From the NCBI GenBank assembly GCA_023101505.1, contig LVZA01000001.1:1054001-1118000 (forward strand): 64,000 nt of DNA, in the 5' to 3' direction. Below the pieces are notes generated by a model, which saw nothing but the letters and a program-made list of their open reading frames with translations, did no database searches and was not told the origin of the DNA. This document shows positions 8,608-17,062 of the stretch, one piece after another (positions within the stretch are counted from its first letter, which is position 1; every line of letters begins with the position of its first letter). The position numbers and the translations under genes are program-made. The stretch comes from Pasteurellaceae bacterium Pebbles2. GTDB lineage: Bacteria > Pseudomonadota > Gammaproteobacteria > Enterobacterales > Pasteurellaceae.

Positions 8608-9896
8608 ATGGTTTCTCCAGTTTTTATTTTATATTTTCTAATATTTTTGTTAATTGGTGTTCCTGTTTTATTTGCTTTAGGATTATCTCCAATAATCGCT
8701 TTGTTTCAAGATGATAAAGTATTGTTCATAAATATGCTTTATCAAAGATTATATTCTGGGTTAGATAGCTTTTTACTTTTAGCTTTACCGTTTTTTATGT
8801 TGGCTGGTGAGTTTATGGTCAATGGCGGCATAACGAATCGTATTATTACTTTTTCCCAAACAATGGTTCAACATCTAAAAGGTGGATTAGGGCATGTGGT
8901 TATCTTGGCATCCACATTATTTGGAGCATTGACAGGTTCATCTGTTGCTGCAACTTCTGCAATTGGGAAAATGTTAATTCCAGAAATGGAACGTTACAAA
9001 TATGATAAAACTTATGCTGCAGCTTTAACTGCTGCAGCCACTGTTCTAGGGACTATTATTCCTCCTAGTGGAATAATGTTGATATACGCATTCGTGATGA
9101 ACACATCTGTTGCTGCAATGTTTATGGGGGGAGTTATTCCAGGTATTATTTTGTGTATTGGGTTAATGTTTGTAAATAGATATCAGATTAGAAAATATCC
9201 TGAAGTTCAACAGTTTGAAAAAGCATCTAGTGCTGAAAGATGTGCTGGATTTAAAATGGCAATTTTGCCATTACTTACTCCAGTGATTATTCTTGGTGGA
9301 ATTTATGGGGGATTTTTACCCCAACTGAAGCTGCGGCAGTAGCGGTATTCTATGCTTTAATTTTATCTGTTTTTATTATGAAGAATTTAAAGCTAAAAGA
9401 CATTTATCCAATGTTTATTAGGGTAAGTGTTAATGCGGCAGCTATATTAATTATTGTTGCTGCTGCAAGTGGGTTTGCTTCAGCGGTAAGTCTATCAGGT
9501 ATTGCAAATCATGTAACTTTTTTTCTGTATTCAATCACTGATAATAAATATCTTCTGTTTTTTATTGTTAATATATTTTTGTTTATTGTTGGAATGTTTT
9601 TAGATGCAGGCCCTGCAATACTAATTTTTGCTCCTATTTTAGCGCCAATTATGACAAATGTGGGTATTGATCCTGTACATTTTGGTGTGGTTATGGTGTC
9701 TAATTTATCTATAGGTTTAGCAACTCCACCTATGGGATTGGTTTTATTTGTTGCGTCTGGTGTATCGGGTGTACCATTACAAAAAATATCAAAAGCAATA
9801 CTTCCATTTTTATTTATTGAAATTTTAATTATTTTCTTAATCTCATTCTTTCCTATTTTTGTTACTGGCTTACCACAGTTTTTAGGATTGATGTAA
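8608..9896 (+). pseudogene. TRAP transporter large membrane subunit (DctM), one-base frameshift
   Basis: DctM is the multi-helix ion-coupled channel of TRAP transporters. Codons from 8608 read a normal DctM N-terminus (LLALPFFMLAGEFM, GSSVAATSAIGKML, TIIPPSGIMLIYA) up to IYGG at about 9311, then run into a stop at 9340-9342. The remaining protein continues in the next frame from about 9318 (TPTEAAAVAVFYALIL) and then ATPPMGLVLFVASGVSG to a stop at 9896. Adding one T to the T5 run at 9313-9317 restores GGFFTPTEAAAVAV and an intact protein of 429 residues, the normal length. It is therefore either a recent inactivating deletion or a base-call error. If real, the transporter is dead as sequenced. 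Confidence 0.9.
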
Positions 9897-9949
9897 GGTT
9901 TTAGAAAAGCCTGATAATCAATATCTTTTATTATTAAGAGGACATTATT

Positions 9950-10999
9950 ATGAAAATGAAAAAAACAGTTTTATTTAGTATGTTTTTACTCAGTCTAGGG
10001 ACGGCTCAAGCTGCACAATATAAATTTACTGTTCCTATTGTGACTAATTTAGATAGCTATAATTATCAATCTCTATTAGTTTTCAAAAATATAGCTGAAT
10101 CTCATTCAAATGGAGAAATTTCCGTTGAAATTTACCCTAGTGGGCAGCTTTGCGGTAATGCAAAAGAATGTTTAGCAGGCGTTCAATCAGGTATGTTCGA
10201 TTACTTTCAAACAACAGTTCCTGAGTTAGCCAATTATTGGAAACCTATAGAAAGTTTTGATTTACCTTATTTATTACCTAATGATCGTGTTGCTGAGTGT
10301 GTATATGACAATCAAGATTTTATGGCAAAAGTTCGTAAAGAGATATTAAATAAAACAATGAATTTACGATTAATGATGATCTCTAATTCTGGTGGCTGGC
10401 GTAATTTTGCTACAACCAAAAAAGCAATACAAAAACCAGAGGATCTAAAAGGTCTTAAATTAAGAACTGTACCGGCCCCTATACAGCAAGAATTGGTGAA
10501 GACTCTTAATGGTGCTCCAACACCTATAGCCTGGCCTGAGGTTTACACTGCCTTGTCAACAGGTATGGTTGACGGCACTAAAAACGGTATTGTAGATATT
10601 GTTCAAATGAAATTTCATGAAAGCCTTAAATATATTACATTAGATGGACATGCCTATATGGGAGGGGCATGGTTAATGAATAATGATAAATTTAATTCAC
10701 TACCTGATCATTTAAAAAAAGTGGTGCTAGATGCAGTTGTAGCACAAAATCAATATTTAAGATCATACCCAAAATGGCAAGAGTTTAATGCTTATGAAGT
10801 ATTTAAAAAAGCAGGCGGGAAAATTTATCACCCAGCAAAAGATGAAAAAGACTCCTTTAAAAAGGCAACTATGCCTATAAGGGAAAAATATTTAAGTACA
10901 ACAAATGATGAAGGAAAAAAATGGTTAACTAAATTTGAAGAACAGATTCATTCTTGTGAAACCCAAATAAGCAAAGAAGATCAACTTTCTTTAAATTAA
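9950..10999 (+). CDS. TRAP transporter periplasmic substrate-binding protein (DctP)
   Basis: DctP-type proteins capture the substrate in the periplasm and deliver it to the DctQM channel. The 349-residue protein has a signal peptide (KMKK then a hydrophobic stretch ending AQA-A near residue 21). It has the family motifs YPSGQL (62-67), KPEDLKGLKLRTVPAP with the conserved substrate-contacting R172, and ALSTGMVDGTKNG (201-213). Most DctP proteins bind carboxylates through this arginine; a sulfonate sugar is plausible but inferred from the surrounding genes. It lies 53 bp after dctM with an AAGAGGA ribosome site. Confidence 0.92.
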   Translation: MKMKKTVLFSMFLLSLGTAQAAQYKFTVPIVTNLDSYNYQSLLVFKNIAESHSNGEISVEIYPSGQLCGNAKECLAGVQSGMFDYFQTTVPELANYWKPIESFDLPYLLPNDRVAECVYDNQDFMAKVRKEILNKTMNLRLMMISNSGGWRNFATTKKAIQKPEDLKGLKLRTVPAPIQQELVKTLNGAPTPIAWPEVYTALSTGMVDGTKNGIVDIVQMKFHESLKYITLDGHAYMGGAWLMNNDKFNSLPDHLKKVVLDAVVAQNQYLRSYPKWQEFNAYEVFKKAGGKIYHPAKDEKDSFKKATMPIREKYLSTTNDEGKKWLTKFEEQIHSCETQISKEDQLSLN

Positions 11000-11497
11000 A
11001 ATAATTGACATACTATGTTGTACTGGAGTGGTATCGTAAGCAAAAAGGGTAAAAGTGGGTTAATGTCTTATTGTAAAAGGCTTTAACTTGCTTTGATTTA
11101 ATTGACTTCTTGTGGGGTAGCCAATTTAACTCGACCGCTCTATATCTTATTCAGCTCAACAAGGTTGGAATTTATCCGATTTATTGAGTATATGCTGGAA
11201 GCCAAAAAAGACAACTGACAGGCATTTTAAAACTGCGAACAGCTACAAGAGAAACGCATTTTTTCCAAAATCAATAGGTTTTAAAACGAATAAACACAGC
11301 TATTTATTGGTTGTGTTTATTTTTTCTATATGTGTAATACTATTTCACTTTCTATTTGTTGCATCTTCCCATTAAGTTTAAATCTTTTCCATTTATCTTG
11401 TTTAATTATGTGTAGTTATGTTGGTTGGGTTTACTTAAAACGCTAGAATATCTGTTATAATTCTTTTTAAATAATATTAATGAGATGAATTTATCAC
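11000..11497. other. 498-bp gap without a recognised gene
   Basis: No convincing gene is visible. A 63-codon open frame from a TTG at 11184 has no recognisable family, and I treat it as chance. The sequence shifts from the AT-rich, uptake-word-poor block to the ordinary chromosome here. It holds a strong rightward terminator at 11290-11325 and presumably the tsaC promoter near 11440-11480. Confidence 0.5.
11290..11325 (+). terminator. Rho-independent terminator upstream of tsaC
   Basis: A perfect 9-bp stem (ATAAACACA at 11290-11298, TGTGTTTAT at 11312-11320) with a 13-nt loop is followed by a T-run. It lies 290 bp after dctP and would end rightward transcription before tsaC. Confidence 0.75.
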
Positions 11498-12049
11498 GTG
11501 AACACATCTTCTCTTATTCAAACACTCAAAGCTGGGCAAGTGATCGCTTATCCGACCGAAGCGGTGTTTGGCTTGGGTTGTGATCCTTTAAACCAAAGTG
11601 CGGTGCAAAAATTGCTTGTTTTGAAGCAACGTCCTGTGGAAAAAGGTTTGATTTTAATTGCGCCACGCTTGGCGTTTTTATTACCTTTTATTGATGAAAC
11701 ACAATTAAGCGAAGCCGATTGGCAACGCTTACAAACGCCAACCGCTTCACCAACAACGTGGGTTGTGCCAGCAAAATCAAGCGTACCACGCTTTTTAACA
11801 GGGCAATTTAATAGCATCGCCGTGCGAATTTGCACGCACCCTGCCGTTGTTGAGCTATGTGAAAACGCAGGTTTTGCGCTCACGTCAACCAGCGCAAACT
11901 TAACGGGGCTTGCTCCCTGTAAAACTGCGGTGGAAATTCGCACACAATTTGGTGAAGATTTTCCGTTATTTGATGCGCCAGTAGGAGGCGCAGAAAATCC
12001 GTCAGAGATTAGAGATTTACTGACAAATCAGTTATTTAGGAAAGGTTAA
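11498..12049 (+). CDS. tsaC: Threonylcarbamoyl-AMP synthase
   Basis: TsaC makes threonylcarbamoyl-AMP from threonine, bicarbonate and ATP for the t6A37 modification of tRNAs that read ANN codons. The 183-residue protein has the YrdC/Sua5 motifs [13 protein letters not shown] near residue 18, [14 protein letters not shown] near 42-55, and TSTSANLTG near 129-137. It uses a GTG start; a nearby ATG at 11485 is out of frame. The gene is 3 bp upstream of aroE, the same pairing as in other gamma-proteobacteria. Confidence 0.94.
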   Translation: MNTSSLIQTLKAGQVIAYPTEAVFGLGCDPLNQSAVQKLLVLKQRPVEKGLILIAPRLAFLLPFIDETQLSEADWQRLQTPTASPTTWVVPAKSSVPRFLTGQFNSIAVRICTHPAVVELCENAGFALTSTSANLTGLAPCKTAVEIRTQFGEDFPLFDAPVGGAENPSEIRDLLTNQLFRKG

Positions 12050-12867
<818 letters not shown>

Positions 12868-12868
<1 letters not shown>

Positions 12869-13590
12869 TGAACGATTTACAAACCTTATTTTTAGCGGTG
12901 ATTACATCTTCGCACTTCTTAATTTTAGTGAAATTATCTGTCGCAATGTGTTTAGGCGGTGTCATCGGCTTAGAGCGTGAATTAAAACGCAAACCTGTCG
13001 GCGTGAAAACCTGCGTGATTATTGCGATCACCACCTGTATTTTAACTATTGTATCAATCCAATCCGCCGAATATTATGCGGGCGCATCTGAAAATATCCG
13101 CACCGATCCAATGCGCTTGGCTGCACAGGTCATCAGCGGCATCGGTTTTCTTGGTGCTGGCGTAATTTTGCGCAAAAGCAATGATGCTATCTCAGGCTTA
13201 ACCACCGCCGCAATTATTTGGGCAGCCGCTGGCATTGGCATTGCATCAGGCGCAGGCTTTTTCTTCGATGCGATTATCGCCACCGTGATGATCTTCTTCG
13301 CTATTCGCTTAAGCCCAATCGTGCAACGTTACGTACAACGCCGCCGCCCAGAAGACGACGTAAAAGCCACGCTCACCATTCACTTAAACGATATGGCAGG
13401 CATTGGCAAGATCAGACAATTATTCGAGCAAAATCATTGTGATATCGAAGATATGAACATCAAAGATTTATATCACGGCGAGATAAAATTAGTGCTACGC
13501 ACCGATTTGGAAAGCAAAGACATTCTGCACAGCCTTTATGCTGAAATCAAAACAATCCCTGAAGTCTTAGGCGTAGATCTAGACAGCTAA
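12868..13590 (+). CDS. MgtC/SapB-family inner membrane protein
   Basis: MgtC/SapB-type proteins are small inner-membrane proteins linked to magnesium limitation or acid survival. The 240-residue protein has the family signature GGVIGLERELKRKPVGVKT near residues 30-48 and GAGVILRKSNDAISGLTTAAIIW near 95-117, with four to five hydrophobic segments. A C-terminal ACT-like cytoplasmic domain starts near residue 165. The ATG at 12868 overlaps the aroE stop and is preferred to an upstream in-frame start inside aroE. The exact function is unknown. Confidence 0.9.
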
Positions 13591-13608
13591 TTGGCTTTTA
13601 TAACCAGA

Positions 13609-13654
13609 AAAACTGCGGTGGAAAAATTATGATTTTTTGCACCGCAGTTTTTTT
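13609..13654 (+). terminator. Terminator after the MgtC-family gene
   Basis: Complementary arms AAAACTGCGGTG and CACCGCAGTTTT (13609-13620, 13640-13651) are followed by a T-run. The arms carry a one-base variant (AACTGCGGT) of the uptake word. Confidence 0.8.
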
Positions 13655-13755
13655 ATGTAACTTAATCAAAAACTGCGGCGATTTCTTTTGTAGATTTCAA
13701 TTAACTCATTTACAATGAAAGGCAACAATTTGAAGCTGTGAAACGAGAGAATAAA

Positions 13756-14520
13756 ATGAACAGAATAGCAACGAAAAAAACAGCGATGTTTTCCACCGCA
13801 CTTTTAGCCACCGTCGTATTAACAGGCTGCAGTAACACGCTTGATCCTGTTACTGGTGAGCGTAGTGATCCGCTGCAAAGTTTTAACCGCACAATGTGGG
13901 ATTTCAACTATAAAGTGCTTGACCCTTATTTGCTTAAACCTGCCGCCAAAGGCTGGGAAGCGTTACCAAGTCCGCTCACCACAGGGCTTTCCAATGTGGC
14001 TAATAACCTTGATGAGCCAGTGAGTTTCATCAACCGCTTGTGGGAAGGTGAGGGCCAAAAAGCGATGGTGCACTTCAACCGTTTTATGATTAACTCTACT
14101 TTTGGCTTGGGCGGTTTAATTGACTGGGCAAGCTACAGCGACCCATTGAAAATTGATGGACAACGCACTTTTGGCGACAGTTTGGGTAGCTATGGCGTAG
14201 AGCCTGGGAGCTATATTGTGTTACCTGTACTCAATGCAACCACACCACGAGAGTTGACTGGTATGGCAGTTGATACAGCATACACTTATCCTTTCTGGAA
14301 TTGGGTTGGTGGCCCTTGGTCATTAGTTAAAATGGGGGTGCAAAAAGTCGATCAGCGAGCAAAAGCAATGGACAAAGAAGCTTTGCTTGAACAAGCGCAA
14401 GACCCTTATATCACGTTCCGTGAAGCCTATTATCAAAACCTAGAATATCGTGCCACCGATGGCAAAGTTAAGGCAAAAGAAACAGGGCTTTCACAAGAAG
14501 ATTTAAACAGTATTGATTAA
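13756..14520 (+). CDS. mlaA: Outer-membrane phospholipid asymmetry lipoprotein MlaA (VacJ)
   Basis: MlaA sits in the outer membrane and removes misplaced phospholipids from the outer leaflet, passing them to the MlaC/MlaFEDB retrograde pathway. The 254-residue protein has a lipoprotein signal ending in the lipobox LTGC and then the family sequences DPLQSFNRTMWDFNYK, NRFMINSTFGLGGLIDWA and GDSLGSYGVEPGSYIVLPVL. I use the ATG at 13756, since the GTG 18 bp upstream gives a needless charged extension. The other mla genes are not in this window. Confidence 0.95.
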   Translation: MNRIATKKTAMFSTALLATVVLTGCSNTLDPVTGERSDPLQSFNRTMWDFNYKVLDPYLLKPAAKGWEALPSPLTTGLSNVANNLDEPVSFINRLWEGEGQKAMVHFNRFMINSTFGLGGLIDWASYSDPLKIDGQRTFGDSLGSYGVEPGSYIVLPVLNATTPRELTGMAVDTAYTYPFWNWVGGPWSLVKMGVQKVDQRAKAMDKEALLEQAQDPYITFREAYYQNLEYRATDGKVKAKETGLSQEDLNSID

Positions 14521-14541
14521 TTTAGTGTAAGGAAAAATATT

Positions 14542-15036
14542 ATGGAAATGACTTCAACTCAACGACTCATTCTCGCCAATCAGTACAAATTGATGGGCTT
14601 ATTAGAACCTGAAAATGCACAAAAATATGCACGCCTTGAAGCGATTGTGAAAGGTGGATTTTCTCGAGAATTAAAAGAACTTGATAGCGAATTTACCAAT
14701 ATTTCATTGGAAGAATGCCAAACTGTGCTTGATACTTTAGAGATGTTTAAAGCCTTGCAGGTGTCTTATAACAACCTTGACGACAAATCAGGCGTAACCG
14801 AACATCGCTTGCAATTCACTGGTTATTGTGCAGTGCGTGAGAAAAAATATTTAAGCTATTTACGCTTTATCACTGGCGTGGAGGGCAAATATGAAGAATT
14901 TATGCGCTGCAAACACGGTTGTGATTCACAAACTCCAATGTGGGATAAATACACCAAAATGCTCGACGTTTGGCGCACTTGCCCACACGGCTATCACTTA
15001 AGCATTCAAGAAATCCAAAATATTCTGAATGCCTAA
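14542..15036 (+). CDS. yfbU: YfbU family protein (UPF0304)
   Basis: The 164-residue protein follows E. coli YfbU along its length as I recall it, with [16 protein letters not shown] at the start, [17 protein letters not shown] in the middle, and [15 protein letters not shown] and [14 protein letters not shown] at the end. YfbU function is not established. It is preceded by AAGGAAAA and lies 21 bp after mlaA, so the two may be cotranscribed. Confidence 0.92.
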   Translation: MEMTSTQRLILANQYKLMGLLEPENAQKYARLEAIVKGGFSRELKELDSEFTNISLEECQTVLDTLEMFKALQVSYNNLDDKSGVTEHRLQFTGYCAVREKKYLSYLRFITGVEGKYEEFMRCKHGCDSQTPMWDKYTKMLDVWRTCPHGYHLSIQEIQNILNA

Positions 15037-15049
15037 AAACGAACAAAAA

Positions 15050-15084
15050 ACACACCGCACTTTTGAAAAGTGCGGTGTGTTTTT
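15050..15084 (+). terminator. Terminator built from an inverted uptake-word pair (yfbU)
   Basis: Two perfect 15-bp arms (15050-15064, 15066-15080) contain ACCGCACTT and AAGTGCGGT and are followed by TTTT, closing the yfbU transcript. Confidence 0.85.
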
Positions 15085-15110
15085 GTGGGGTTTTATACTT
15101 TTCGCTTTAT

Positions 15111-15146
15111 AAAAAACACAACCCAATTCTTTTAATTGGGTTGTGT
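15111..15146 (-). terminator. Leftward terminator beside the ureC fragment
   Basis: Perfect 13-bp arms (15116-15128, 15134-15146) are followed on the minus strand by a T6 run (complement of 15111-15116). It would stop leftward transcription arriving from the ureC fragment and aldehyde dehydrogenase side. Confidence 0.75.
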
Positions 15147-15160
15147 GGTAATAAAGTTTG

Positions 15161-15390
15161 TTAGAACATAAAATACCGCTGTGCGAGTGGCACGCTTTGG
15201 CGGGTTCGCAGGTGATTAACTCACCGTCTACACGCACTTCATAGCGTTCAGGATCAACGCTGATTTCAGGGCGAATACGGCTGTCGGCAAAGGCAACATC
15301 TTCAGGCACTCGTTTGTCCAAGTGATGGCAAACCATCAACATATCCAAATGCTCGTCAATGGTGTTGACCGTAAACGGACGAGTTGGGTT
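15161..15390 (-). pseudogene. Scrambled ureC fragment (two pieces of urease alpha joined)
   Basis: The first piece, 15161-15271, matches the 3' end of the intact ureC (17063-17174) in 111 of 112 columns, with one G missing (CTTTGGCGGG against CTTTGGGCGGG) that frameshifts the end. The second piece, about 15264-15390, matches ureC 17740-17866 at roughly 89% (I count 14 differences, all synonymous, because the peptide from NPTRP to RIRPE is unchanged). The pieces meet at TTTCAGGG, an 8-bp word present at both source positions. The intervening ~570 bp of ureC is missing. There is no start codon context, and it is not a functional gene. Confidence 0.92.
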
Positions 15391-15431
15391 TAAAGTTTTT
15401 GATGGCGTCGTCGAGCTTGATGAAAGTTAAC
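15391..15431. other. Unassigned sequence next to the ureC fragment
   Basis: Homology to ureC stops at about 15390. The following 40 bases can be read on the plus strand as the end of a frame finishing in GVVELDES, or on the minus strand as [13 protein letters not shown] recognise neither. It may be the relic of a gene lost in the rearrangement. Confidence 0.3.
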
Positions 15432-15461
15432 AAAAAATAGGGCTAATCTACGTCAGCCCTA
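15432..15461 (-). terminator. Terminator of the aldehyde dehydrogenase gene
   Basis: A 7-bp stem (TAGGGCT/AGCCCTA at 15438-15444 and 15455-15461) is followed on the minus strand by a T6 run (complement of 15432-15437), directly after the stop at 15475. Confidence 0.75.
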
Positions 15462-15474
15462 AATTTTAGAATAA

Positions 15475-16899
15475 TTAACCTGTAATGGTTTTTGGTTCTA
15501 AGTAAGCTGAAATACCAAATTCACCAAATTCACGTCCTATGCCTGATTGTTTCATACCACCAAATGGAGCTATGTTATCGTGGGCAAATGGATTATTGAT
15601 TTTTACTTGACCTGCGTCTAATTGGCTTGCCACACGCAAAGCTCGCTCACGATTGTTGCCACTGACATAAGCCGCCAAGCCATATTGGGTGTCATTAGCA
15701 ATTTGTACAGCCTGTGCTTCGTCTGTATAAGGAATAATACAAAGCACAGGGCCAAAAATTTCTTCACGAGCAATACGCATATTGTTGTTTACATTGGTAA
15801 AAATCGTTGCTTGAGTAAAGTTACCAGCTGTCAAGCCTTGTGGACGACCCAATCCGCCCACGAGTAATTCTGCTTTATCTTCTTCAATGCCAATGCGGAT
15901 ATATTCTTGTACACGGTCATATTGTGTTTGGCTGACCGCAGGTCCGAGTGTTGTGTCAGGCTGTCTTGGGTCGCCGACTTTAACCTGATTTTCCACAAAA
16001 TCTTTGGCGATAGCATTTACTTCAGCTAATTTATTTGCTGGCACAAGCAAACGTGTAGCAGCGACACACGCTTGACCATTGTTCATAAACGCTGACAAGA
16101 TTGCCATTGGAATCGTTTCGTCTAAATTGGCATCGTCCAAAATAATATTAGGCGATTTACCACCAAGTTCTAGGGTAACACGTTTCATACTTTCTACTGC
16201 ACCACGAGCAATAGTTTTGCCCACGCCTGTTGAACCTGTAAAAGTGATTTTATTAATGTCAGGATTTTTGGTAATCTCATCACCAACCACAGCCCCCAAA
16301 CCATTAACAAAATTCACCACGCCTTTAGGTAAGCCAATTTCATCAAAGCATTCCATCAACACTTGGGTTTGACGAGCGGAAAGTTCACTAGGTTTTATCA
16401 CGCAAGTACAGCCTGCCGCCAACGCCATACTAACTTTTGATACCACAAAAAGCGTGCTGGCATTCCAAGGGGTAATCACACCTACCACGCCCACAGGTTG
16501 TAGCACAATGGTAGATTGCTCAGTTTGGCGAACAAAAGGATAATCTTTAATTAAATCAATGATAACCTGCACATCGTGAATTGCCACGTCAACAATAAAT
16601 GGCACAAAATTTGGTGTACCGCCATATTCTTCAGTCATTGCAGTTTCTAAATCTTGACGGCGTTTTTCTAGCACTATTTTAAAGTTTTCTAAATAAGCGA
16701 TACGTTCGGCAATGGTGCTATGACGATAAGTAGCAAAAGCAGTTTTGGCTGAAGCAATGGCGTGTTTGGTATCAACTTCATCACCAAGCATTACTTCGCT
16801 CATTTTTTCGCCTGTAATGGGGCTAATCAAATCAATTACTTGTGTGCCGTGTGGCTTAACAAATTCACCGTTAATATAAAGTTGGTTGAATTGTTTCAT
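15475..16899 (-). CDS. NAD(P)-dependent aldehyde dehydrogenase
   Basis: The 474-residue protein is a full-length member of the aldehyde dehydrogenase superfamily, which oxidises aldehydes to acids with NAD(P). Visible motifs are PWNAS (144-148), the cofactor site TFTGSTGVGK (219-228), the general-base glutamate E244 in LELGGKSPN, the catalytic cysteine C278 in NNGQACVA, and EEIFGPVL and PFGGMKQSGIGREFG toward the end. The substrate cannot be read from the sequence. It starts at an ATG with AGAGGA upstream and ends in its own terminator. It lies between intact ureC and the ureC fragment, where urease accessory genes would normally be expected. Confidence 0.92.
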   Translation of the reverse strand: MKQFNQLYINGEFVKPHGTQVIDLISPITGEKMSEVMLGDEVDTKHAIASAKTAFATYRHSTIAERIAYLENFKIVLEKRRQDLETAMTEEYGGTPNFVPFIVDVAIHDVQVIIDLIKDYPFVRQTEQSTIVLQPVGVVGVITPWNASTLFVVSKVSMALAAGCTCVIKPSELSARQTQVLMECFDEIGLPKGVVNFVNGLGAVVGDEITKNPDINKITFTGSTGVGKTIARGAVESMKRVTLELGGKSPNIILDDANLDETIPMAILSAFMNNGQACVAATRLLVPANKLAEVNAIAKDFVENQVKVGDPRQPDTTLGPAVSQTQYDRVQEYIRIGIEEDKAELLVGGLGRPQGLTAGNFTQATIFTNVNNNMRIAREEIFGPVLCIIPYTDEAQAVQIANDTQYGLAAYVSGNNRERALRVASQLDAGQVKINNPFAHDNIAPFGGMKQSGIGREFGEFGISAYLEPKTITG

Positions 16900-17012
16900 A
16901 ATAAATCATCCTCTAAATGAAAGTAAAAAATCTGGCGGATTTTAGCATTGTTTTTTTTTTGCACAATCTTAATTTAAAAATTGAACAATTTTTAAAAGAA
17001 AGGCGTAAAACA

Positions 17013-17044
17013 GGGAAAAAAATAGGCTGGTGCAAGACCAGCCT
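17013..17044 (-). terminator. Terminator after ureC
   Basis: The stem AGGCTGGT/ACCAGCCT (17024-17031, 17037-17044) with loop GCAAG is followed on the minus strand by a T-run (complement of about 17016-17022). It ends the urea transporter-ureABC transcript 19 bp after ureC. Confidence 0.8.
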
Positions 17045-17062
17045 AGAGAGGAAAATTCAAGA

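Noticed and set aside
11184-11375. 63-codon open frame with a hydrophobic C-terminus
   Set aside because: TTG start, no ribosome site, no recognisable family, and a strong terminator hairpin lies inside it.
14998-15348. 116-codon minus-strand open frame containing urease-like peptide
   Set aside because: It only joins the two ureC pieces and then runs through two terminators into the end of yfbU; it is a relic, not a gene.
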